Below, one piece after another: positions 6,277 to 11,433 of a DNA stretch of 11,433 nt. Below the pieces are notes generated by a model, which saw nothing but the letters and a program-made list of their open reading frames with translations, was not told where the DNA came from and ran no database searches. Source of the DNA: Desulfobacteraceae bacterium (GTDB lineage: Bacteria > Desulfobacterota > Desulfobacteria > Desulfobacterales > SURF-7); contig JAUXBD010000007.1 in NCBI GenBank assembly GCA_030619585.1, positions 1 to 11,433 on the forward strand, written 5' to 3'. Every line of letters begins with the position of its first letter. Position 1 is the stretch's first letter. A program made the position numbers and the translations under genes.

Positions 6277-6615
6277 TTAAACACCATCTGCAGCTAAGAT
6301 AACCGTAATATGACTGGTCTTTTTTAATATCCGTGAACCCCTGCCACGCGCTCTTGCACGAAAACGCTTTAAGCTGGGGCCCTGATCTACAATTATATTT
6401 TGGATAATCAGGGTATCAACGTCGATACTCTCATTTTGATCAGCATTAGCCACTGCTGAACGGACAACCTTTTCAACCAGCCCTGCAGCCTTTTGTGGCA
6501 TAAACTTCAATTTATTAAGGCCAACCTCCACAGGCTTGCCCTTAACAGATCCCAGGATCTTTCTTACCTTAATAGGTGAAATACGAACATGTTTTGCTAC
6601 TGCTTTAGACTCCAT
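6277..6615 (-). CDS. rplV: 50S ribosomal protein L22
   Basis: L22 spans the large subunit, and its beta-hairpin reaches the narrowest part of the peptide tunnel. The start at 6613-6615 gives 112 residues beginning MESKAVAKHVRISPIKVRK, which matches the family. AAGGA lies 10 bases upstream. An ATG three codons earlier (6622-6624) is only about one base from that site, so it is less likely. The hairpin spans roughly residues 80-100 (LKRFRARARGRGSRILKKT). It lies between rpsS and rpsC as usual. Confidence 0.95.
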   Translation of the reverse strand: MESKAVAKHVRISPIKVRKILGSVKGKPVEVGLNKLKFMPQKAAGLVEKVVRSAVANADQNESIDVDTLIIQNIIVDQGPSLKRFRARARGRGSRILKKTSHITVILAADGV

Positions 6616-6653
6616 CACAGACATTTCCTTATCTTTTACTTTATTAATAGGCC

Positions 6654-6932
6654 CTATTTCAGTCTGGTTTTCCTATCCCCGGAATGTCCGTAGAAGGTTC
6701 TTGTTGGTGAGAACTCCCCGAGTTTGTGACCGACCATGTTCTCTGTAACAAATACCGGTATAAACTTCCTACCGTTATGAACCGCAAAAGTGACTCCGAC
6801 CATTTCAGGAACAACAGTGGAACGTCTGGACCAGGTTTTAATAACCTGAAGGTTTCTTGTTTCCTGGGCGATCTGCACCTTTCTCATTAATTTGTCTTCA
6901 ACAAAAGGGCCCTTTTTCAACGACCGTGGCAT
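6654..6932 (-). CDS. rpsS: 30S ribosomal protein S19
   Basis: S19 is in the 30S head, forms a complex with S13 and contacts the large subunit through bridges. The start at 6930-6932 gives 92 residues, the normal length, beginning MPRSLKKGPFVEDKLMRK. GGAG lies 5-6 bases upstream. An upstream in-frame ATG would add 16 residues translated from the hairpin region and is rejected. Conserved segments are IKTWSRRSTVVPEMVG, VHNGRKFIPVFVTENMVGHK and the C-terminal GEFSPTRTFYGHSGDRK. Confidence 0.97.
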   Translation of the reverse strand: MPRSLKKGPFVEDKLMRKVQIAQETRNLQVIKTWSRRSTVVPEMVGVTFAVHNGRKFIPVFVTENMVGHKLGEFSPTRTFYGHSGDRKTRLK

Positions 6933-6960
6933 AACTTCTCCTGAATTTAGCTTTTTTATC

Positions 6961-6979
6961 TGTTTGCCTATGGCAAACA
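6961..6979 (-). promoter_or_regulatory. Perfect 8-bp hairpin between rplB and rpsS
   Basis: TGTTTGCC and GGCAAACA are separated by 3 bases, giving a perfect stem of 8 pairs just after the rplB stop codon. On the operon strand it is followed by GATAAAAAAGC, not a T-run, so it should not end operon transcription. On the opposite strand it is followed by TGTTTTTATTTTTT, the layout of an intrinsic terminator for plus-strand (antisense) transcripts. It may also protect or separate message segments. The structure is visible; its role is inferred. Confidence 0.5.
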
Positions 6980-6984
6980 TGTTT

Positions 6985-7809
6985 TTATTTTTTACGACGT
7001 TTCACAATAAAGCGATCACTTGCTTTGTTTCTACGCGTTCTATATCCCTTTGAGGGCACTCCCCACGGAGAACAGGGATGACGCCCGCCCGATGATCTTC
7101 CCTCTCCACCGCCCATGGGATGGTCAACCGGATTCATTGCAACTCCCCGGACACTGGGGCGTATTCCAAGCCAGCGTTTTCGGCCGGCTTTGCCAAGGGA
7201 TATATTTTCATGCTCTGTGTGGCCTATCTGGCCTATGGTCGCCTTGCATTTTAAAAGCACCTTCCTCACCTCTCCTGAAGGGAGCTTAATCAATGCATAG
7301 GGTTCCTCCTTGGCCATCAATTGGGCATAAGAGCCGGCACTTCTGACTATCTGCCCCCCTTTCCCGATGCGAAGCTCAATATTATGGATCTGAGTTCCAA
7401 GGGGAATATTGCTAAGCGGCAATGTGTTTCCCGGCTGGATATCTGCATCAGATCCCGACATTACCGTATTTCCAACCTCAAGCTTAAGTGGAGCAATGAT
7501 GTAACGTTTGTCTCCGTCAGCATAATTAAGAAGCGCTATCCTTGCGCTACGGTTGGGATCATACTCTATTGATGCAACCTTTGCCGGTATCCCGTCCTTG
7601 TTACGCTTAAAATCTATAACACGGTAATGCCGTCTATGGCCTCCCCCTCGATGCCTGATAGTAATTCGACCCTCTGAATTACGCCCGCCTGACTTTTTTA
7701 GTACACGAAGAAGGCTCCTTTCAGGGGTTGTCTTTGTTATCTCATCAAAGGTTGCATACTCCTGGAATCTACGTCCCGGAGATGTCGGTTTAACTTTCTT
7801 AACAGCCAT
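6985..7809 (-). CDS. rplB: 50S ribosomal protein L2
   Basis: L2 is one of the most conserved large-subunit proteins. It is needed for subunit association and lies close to the peptidyl transferase centre. The product is 274 residues, the usual length. It begins MAVKKVKPTSPGRRF and contains GGGHRRHYRVIDFKR. The C-terminal loop NPVDHPMGGGEG has its histidine at residue 230, equivalent to E. coli His229. It ends in the basic tail RFIVKRRKK. Its Shine-Dalgarno (GGAG) lies inside the last codons of rplW, 8 bases from the ATG, and the stop-to-start gap is 3 bases. Confidence 0.98.
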   Translation of the reverse strand: MAVKKVKPTSPGRRFQEYATFDEITKTTPERSLLRVLKKSGGRNSEGRITIRHRGGGHRRHYRVIDFKRNKDGIPAKVASIEYDPNRSARIALLNYADGDKRYIIAPLKLEVGNTVMSGSDADIQPGNTLPLSNIPLGTQIHNIELRIGKGGQIVRSAGSYAQLMAKEEPYALIKLPSGEVRKVLLKCKATIGQIGHTEHENISLGKAGRKRWLGIRPSVRGVAMNPVDHPMGGGEGRSSGGRHPCSPWGVPSKGYRTRRNKASDRFIVKRRKK

Positions 7810-7812
7810 TAT

Positions 7813-8100
7813 CTATACTCCATCAAAAAAATCTATATGCTCGCCGGGCAACAGTTTTACAACGGCCTTTTTCCAGTCTTTCCGTCTGCCCATAACTTTG
7901 CCCTTGCGTTTCACTTTCCCTTTAACCTGCATTGTTTGAACTGAGGCCACCTTAACATTAAAGACCGATTCCACTGCTTTTCCGATCTCAACCCTGTTGG
8001 CCCTGCGGTCAACTTCAAATGAAACCTGGTTGGCGACCTCTTTCTGGATAGTGGATTTTTCCGTATTAACCGGCCTTTTTATCACATCATAATGATTCAT
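7813..8100 (-). CDS. rplW: 50S ribosomal protein L23
   Basis: L23 sits at the tunnel exit and is the main docking point for trigger factor and SRP. The product is 95 residues. It begins MNHYDVIKRPVNTEKSTIQ and continues with SFEVDRRANRVEIGKAVESV. The basic extension KGKVKRKGKVMGRRKDWKKA is the rRNA-binding loop. GGGAGG is 8 bases upstream. The ATGA at 8097-8100 overlaps the rplD stop, a classic coupling signal. Confidence 0.97.
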   Translation of the reverse strand: MNHYDVIKRPVNTEKSTIQKEVANQVSFEVDRRANRVEIGKAVESVFNVKVASVQTMQVKGKVKRKGKVMGRRKDWKKAVVKLLPGEHIDFFDGV

Positions 8101-8720
8101 GGAAGAAGCCTCCCCTCAATAGCCTTTATGGAAGATTCAACCAAAACTAAATTCTTATATTTCAGGATATCAACAACATTCAACCCCTTGGTTTGCAGCA
8201 CTTTAATATTGGAGACATTTCTTGCGGAAAGCTCAAGATTCTCGTTCTTATCATCTGTAATAATCAGCGCATTGGTTATTTTTAAATTTTCTGCAGCCTC
8301 TAAAAACTTTTTTGTCTTTATCTGTTCAAATTCAAATTTATCAACCACCAGAAGCTCATCATCTTTGAGTTTGCTGGTAAGGGCCATTTTCAAGGCAAGC
8401 TTTCTTACCTTTTTGGGCACCTTGTAAGAATAGTCTCTTGGGTCCGGCCCGAACACACTGCCGCCGCCCCTTAAAAGAGGTGACTTTATATTGCCCATTC
8501 GTGCCCTTCCAGTGCCTTTTTGGCGAAAAAGTTTTCTCTGGCTTCCCCTTATATCGGAACGGTGTTTAACAGAAGCGGTTCCTTTACGTCTGCAGGCCAG
8601 CTGCATTGTTACCACTTCATGAAGAACACTTTTTTTAACATCCACATTGAAGATGGCTTCAGCAAGATCAACCTGCGAAATTTTTTTCCCATCAATATTT
8701 TGAACATCAACCACAGCCAT
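8097..8720 (-). CDS. rplD: 50S ribosomal protein L4
   Basis: L4 reaches into the peptide tunnel through a long loop. In E. coli it also represses the S10 operon through a leader upstream of rpsJ. The product is 207 residues, normal for the family. The loop covers about residues 45-100 and shows RQKGTGRARMGNIKSPLLRG, with IRGSQRKLF before it in place of the GGG(K/R)KPW type common elsewhere. The C-terminal globular domain is present (LNVVDILKYKNLVL, near residue 180). GAGGAAG precedes the ATG. It overlaps rplW by 4 bases. Confidence 0.96.
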   Translation of the reverse strand: MAVVDVQNIDGKKISQVDLAEAIFNVDVKKSVLHEVVTMQLACRRKGTASVKHRSDIRGSQRKLFRQKGTGRARMGNIKSPLLRGGGSVFGPDPRDYSYKVPKKVRKLALKMALTSKLKDDELLVVDKFEFEQIKTKKFLEAAENLKITNALIITDDKNENLELSARNVSNIKVLQTKGLNVVDILKYKNLVLVESSIKAIEGRLLP

Positions 8721-8731
8721 AATCTTCCTCG

Positions 8732-9352
8732 TTACAATTTGTTTATCTGCAGCAGCCCGGACTTAGCGCCGGGGATAGCTCCCTTGATCATAATCAGGTT
8801 CTCTTCCGGTCTTACGTCAACCACCTCAAGGTTACGGACAGTCTGCCTTGCACAACCGTACCGTCCGGGCATTTTTTTGCCCTTAATAACCTTGGCCGGC
8901 CACGCACTGCATCCTATTGATCCTGGTATCCTGTGGCTGTGACTACCGTGAGTTGCTTTTCCGCCATGGAATCCATGCCTTTTCATTACACCTGAAAAGC
9001 CACGCCCTTTGGTTGTTCCGGTAACATCAACCAGCTCTCCTATTCCAAACATTTCAAGGGTAATTTCTTGTCCCACAGAGTATTCATCAAGATTTTCAAC
9101 CTCAAACTCTCTAACATATGCAAAGACATCGACACCACTCTTCTTAAAATGGCCGGCAAGAGGTTTATTCACACGTGACTTCTTCCTATCACCAAACCCC
9201 AACTGAAGTGCATTATACCCATCAGTTGCTTCGGTTTTAACCTGCGTAACCACACATGGCCCTAGCTTCACCACCGTAACCGGGACGTAACTGCCATCAG
9301 GAGTAAAAAGTCCTGTCATTCCAAGTTTCTTTCCTATCATTCCTTTGCACAT
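8732..9352 (-). CDS. rplC: 50S ribosomal protein L3
   Basis: L3 is a primary assembly protein of the large subunit, and its finger loop reaches the peptidyl transferase centre. The product is 206 residues, starting MCKGMIGKKLGMTGLF. Conserved pieces are TKGRGFSGVMKRHGFHGG (residues about 114-131), THGSHSHRIPGSIG and KGKKMPGRYG. In the finger loop, the position of the methylated E. coli Gln150 is Cys (GCSAWPAK here versus GQNQTPGK), so no glutamine is available at that site. GGG-rich sites precede the ATG. It lies 20 bases after rpsJ and 11 bases before rplD. Confidence 0.97.
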   Translation of the reverse strand: MCKGMIGKKLGMTGLFTPDGSYVPVTVVKLGPCVVTQVKTEATDGYNALQLGFGDRKKSRVNKPLAGHFKKSGVDVFAYVREFEVENLDEYSVGQEITLEMFGIGELVDVTGTTKGRGFSGVMKRHGFHGGKATHGSHSHRIPGSIGCSAWPAKVIKGKKMPGRYGCARQTVRNLEVVDVRPEENLIMIKGAIPGAKSGLLQINKL

Positions 9353-9372
9353 GGTTGTCCCATTCCCCTATA

Positions 9373-9681
9373 TTACAGTTTTATCTCCACATCCACGCCT
9401 GGTGAAAGGTCTAATTTCATAAGCGCATCCACTGTCTGCTGTGTGGGTTCCATAATGTCCAAGACACGTTTATGGGTTCGCATTTCAAACTGTTCACGAG
9501 ATTTCTTATCGACATGTGGTGACCGCAGTACGCAATACTTGTTTATTCTCGTTGGCAAAGGTATCGGTCCAACTACTTTTGCACCCGTCTTTTTGGCTGT
9601 ATCAACGATATCCATTGCAGACTGATCAAGAAGCTGGTGATCATACGCCTTTAAACGGATTCTGATTTTTGTATTCATCAT
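9373..9681 (-). CDS. rpsJ: 30S ribosomal protein S10 (NusE)
   Basis: S10 is part of the 30S head and, as NusE, links ribosomes or NusB to NusG during transcription. The product is 102 residues. Signature segments are IRIRLKAYDHQLLDQSAMDI, GPIPLPTRINKYCVLRSPHV and SREQFEMRTHKRVLDI. Two adjacent ATG codons could start it (9679-9681 or 9676-9678). Neither has a clear Shine-Dalgarno, as only GAAAG about 14 bases upstream is visible. It follows tuf by 21 bases, so translation is probably coupled to EF-Tu or uses a weak site. Confidence 0.96.
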   Translation of the reverse strand: MMNTKIRIRLKAYDHQLLDQSAMDIVDTAKKTGAKVVGPIPLPTRINKYCVLRSPHVDKKSREQFEMRTHKRVLDIMEPTQQTVDALMKLDLSPGVDVEIKL

Positions 9682-9702
9682 AATGGTATCAATACTTTCA
9701 AT

Positions 9703-10896
9703 CTATTCAATTATTTCACTCACCACACCGGCGCCCACAGTTCGGCCGCCTTCCCTGATCGCAAACCTCAACTCTTTTTCCATTGCTATGGGCGCTATAA
9801 GCTCTCCTGTGATCGTTACATTATCTCCGGGCATGATCATCTCCACACCCTCCGGCAATGTCAAAATACCTGTAACATCCGTGGTCCTGAAGAAAAACTG
9901 CGGCCTGTAACCATTGAAAAACGGCGTGTGGCGACCTCCCTCCTCCTTGCTCAATACATAAACCTCTGCCTTGAACTTGGTATGGGGCGATATGGTCCCC
10001 GGAATTGCAACAACCTGACCACGCTCAACATCCTCCCGCTTCACTCCACGAAGCAAAAGACCCACATTATCACCTGCACGGCCTTCATCAAGAAGCTTCC
10101 TGAACATCTCAACTCCCGTACATACCGTCTTTACCGTCTCACGAATACCTACTATCTCAACAGCATCACCAACCTTGATTATTCCACGATCAACTCGGCC
10201 GGTTACAACCGTACCACGGCCGGAAATGCTGAAAACATCCTCCACCGGCATCAAAAACGGCTTGTCAATAACTCTCTTGGGCTCAGGAATAAATGTATCA
10301 ACGGCATCAAGAAGCTCAAAAATACACTTGGCTTCATCGCTTTCAGTGTCATCACTCTCAAGAGCCTTTAATGCACTGCCCTGGATAATAGGCGTGTCAT
10401 CTCCGGGAAACTCATACTTGTCCAAAAGCTCCCGAAGCTCCATGTCAACAAGCTCAATCAGCTCTTCATCATCAACCATATCGCACTTGTTTAAAAACAC
10501 CACAATATGGGGAACCCCCACCTGACGGGCAAGCAGAATGTGCTCACGGGTCTGGGGCATGGGGCCGTCATCTGCCCCCACCACAAGAATAGCGCCGTCC
10601 ATCTGAGCTGCCCCTGTAATCATGTTCTTGATATAGTCAGCATGACCAGGGCAATCCACATGGGCATAATGCCTTTTCGCCGTCTCATACTCAACATGGG
10701 CTGTGGCTATGGTTATACCTCGCTCCCTCTCCTCAGGTGCCTTGTCTATCTCATCAAACGGAATGAACTCGGCTGTTCCCTTCAAAGAACAGTGCTTGGT
10801 AATCGCTGCTGTCAATGTTGTCTTACCATGATCTATGTGACCAATTGTACCAACATTAACATGGGGCTTAGTTCGCTCAAATTTCTCTTTTGACAT
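9703..10896 (-). CDS. tuf: Elongation factor Tu
   Basis: EF-Tu is the GTPase that brings aminoacyl-tRNA to the ribosomal A site. The start at 10894-10896 gives 397 residues beginning MSKEKFERTKPHVNVG, with AAAGGAGG 8 bases upstream; an in-frame upstream extension of 26 residues is spacer. The GTPase motifs are complete: P-loop GHIDHGKT at 19-26, RGITI around Thr62, DCPGH at 81-85 with catalytic His85, NKCD at 136-139 and SALK at 174-177. Domains 2 and 3 follow and end in GAGVVSEIIE. It sits directly after rpsG with no fusA between them, and 21 bases before rpsJ. The sequence most resembles Desulfobacterales EF-Tu as I remember it. Confidence 0.98.
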   Translation of the reverse strand: MSKEKFERTKPHVNVGTIGHIDHGKTTLTAAITKHCSLKGTAEFIPFDEIDKAPEERERGITIATAHVEYETAKRHYAHVDCPGHADYIKNMITGAAQMDGAILVVGADDGPMPQTREHILLARQVGVPHIVVFLNKCDMVDDEELIELVDMELRELLDKYEFPGDDTPIIQGSALKALESDDTESDEAKCIFELLDAVDTFIPEPKRVIDKPFLMPVEDVFSISGRGTVVTGRVDRGIIKVGDAVEIVGIRETVKTVCTGVEMFRKLLDEGRAGDNVGLLLRGVKREDVERGQVVAIPGTISPHTKFKAEVYVLSKEEGGRHTPFFNGYRPQFFFRTTDVTGILTLPEGVEMIMPGDNVTITGELIAPIAMEKELRFAIREGGRTVGAGVVSEIIE

Positions 10897-10990
10897 CTTA
10901 CCGTCCTCCTTTGAAAACGGATCCAAAATTAATTGATATATACCTGTTAAACCAATAATAAAAATCGCCAACAATTAAAATCGGCTTAAA
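10897..10990 (-). other. rpsG-tuf spacer, 94 bases, where fusA is normally found
   Basis: The spacer is AT-rich and ends in the strong tuf ribosome binding site. It has no trace of elongation factor G coding sequence, and I see no stable hairpin or T-run on the operon strand. A weak promoter-like pair (TTGGTT, 17 bases, TTAATT) exists on the operon strand but is no better than expected in AT-rich DNA. A separate promoter for tuf is possible but not shown. Confidence 0.5.
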
Positions 10991-11401
10991 TCACCACCGA
11001 TAATGCGCAAATGCTTTGTTTGCGTCTGCCATCTTATGGGTGTCTTCCTTCTTCTTCATGGAAGCCCCCCTATCATTGGCGGCATCCATGAGTTCGGATG
11101 CAAGCTTTTTGGCCATGCAGTTTTCACTTCTCTTGCCTGCAAAACCGATAAGCCACCTGATAGCAAGCGCAGTTCGCCTGGCAGGGCGTATCTCTGTTGG
11201 TACCTGGTATGTTGACCCTCCGACTCTTCTTGACTTGACTTCAATACCAGGCCTCACCTTTTCAACAGCCTTCTCAAAAACGCCCAAAGGGGGTTGGCCG
11301 GACTTTTCCTCTATAATGTCAAATGCTTCATAGAGTATATTTTCCGCTACGCTCTTTTTCCCGTCTTTCATTATACAGCTTATGAACCTTGAAACCAGCT
11401 T
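10991..11401 (-). CDS. rpsG: 30S ribosomal protein S7, N-terminus missing (contig edge)
   Basis: S7 organises the 30S head and contacts E-site tRNA. In E. coli it also represses translation of the str operon. The 136 codons present begin KLVSRFISCIMKDGKKSV at the contig edge and end with the typical FAHYRW. With the usual 156 residues, about 20 N-terminal residues are lost. Conserved parts include RRVGGSTYQVPTEIRP, ALAIRWLIGFAGKR and KKLASELMDAAND. Codons upstream of base 11401 are adapter, so the apparent open frame there is not protein. An internal ATG (MKDGKK) is not the real start. Confidence 0.97.
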   Translation of the reverse strand, partial: KLVSRFISCIMKDGKKSVAENILYEAFDIIEEKSGQPPLGVFEKAVEKVRPGIEVKSRRVGGSTYQVPTEIRPARRTALAIRWLIGFAGKRSENCMAKKLASELMDAANDRGASMKKKEDTHKMADANKAFAHYRW

Positions 11402-11433
11402 AAGTCGGAGGCCAAGCGGTCTTAGGAAGACAA
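11402..11433 (+). other. Sequencing adapter remnant (DNBSEQ/MGI read-1 type), not genomic
   Basis: The 32 bases begin AAGTCGGAGGCCAAGCGG and run to the window edge. From memory they equal the full DNBSEQ/MGI forward-read adapter. The S7 frame is family-like up to base 11401 and becomes nonsense beyond it, which marks the boundary independently. Together with the partner adapter at bases 1-26, this shows that both contig ends are read-through artefacts. Confidence 0.95.

Noticed and set aside
6933..6980. A 16-residue N-terminal extension of S19.
   Set aside because: It is encoded by the hairpin region, and the family start MPRSLKKGPFV with its own GGAG site lies downstream.
10910..10965. Promoter-like TTGGTT and TTAATT boxes with 17-base spacing upstream of tuf.
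   Set aside because: Both boxes are weak, and the spacer is so AT-rich that such matches are expected by chance. Kept only as a possibility in the spacer entry.
10897..10974. A 26-residue N-terminal extension of EF-Tu with a hydrophobic start (MLAIFIIGLTGIYQ), resembling a signal peptide.
   Set aside because: The strong AAAGGAGG site is placed for the internal ATG at 10896, where the conserved EF-Tu N-terminus begins. The extension is translated spacer.
11402..11433. The open frame continues upstream of the S7 KLVSRF segment with non-S7 residues, suggesting a frameshift or fusion.
   Set aside because: The segment is adapter sequence, so the mismatch is technical and not a change in rpsG.

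Overview
This window is almost a whole-contig view of the bacterial ribosomal-protein supercluster (str / S10 / spc operons), read entirely from the minus strand. From high to low coordinates, in transcription order, it holds rpsG(partial)-tuf-rpsJ-rplC-rplD-rplW-rplB-rpsS-rplV-rpsC-rplP-rpmC-rpsQ-rplN-rplX-rplE-rpsN-rpsH-rplF-rplR-rpsE-rpmD-rplO-secY(partial). Every gene is intact except the two at the ends. Spacers are short: the longest is 112 bases, so no stretch above 300 bases lacks a gene. I saw no minus-strand intrinsic terminator between genes, so a single long transcript, or a few overlapping ones, is likely.

The two outer edges are not genomic. Bases 1-26 and 11402-11433 match, from memory, the two DNBSEQ/MGI library adapters, one at each end. 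Just inside the adapters secY and rpsG read cleanly in frame. The window therefore looks like a complete short-read contig with untrimmed adapters, and the real genome sequence is 27-11401.

Organism: Gram-negative-type bacterium, most likely Desulfobacterota (Desulfobacterales-like, formerly Deltaproteobacteria). This rests on the EF-Tu sequence (GHIDHGKT P-loop, DCPGHADY), the contiguous tuf-rpsJ junction, the four-cysteine zinc form of S14 and the four-cysteine tail on L24. It is a judgement from remembered family sequences, not a search. Base composition is moderately AT-rich.

Layout: 9703-11401 is the str part (S7 and EF-Tu), with fusA missing from its usual place between them. 4940-9681 is the S10 part (S10, L3, L4, L23, L2, S19, L22, S3, L16, L29) and continues through S17. 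27-4582 is the spc part (L14, L24, L5, S14, S8, L6, L18, S5, L30, L15, SecY). All products belong to the translation machinery except SecY, the pore of the Sec translocon. Several junctions show translational coupling (rplD/rplW, rplP/rpmC and rpmD/rplO overlap). Three genes (rpsC, rpsN, rpsE) start with TTG behind strong Shine-Dalgarno sites.

I found no undescribed system. The points worth a second look are the adapters, the absent fusA, a perfect hairpin just before the rplE ribosome binding site (where S8 represses the spc operon in E. coli), a second perfect hairpin between rplB and rpsS, and the lack of room for an L4-responsive S10 leader.
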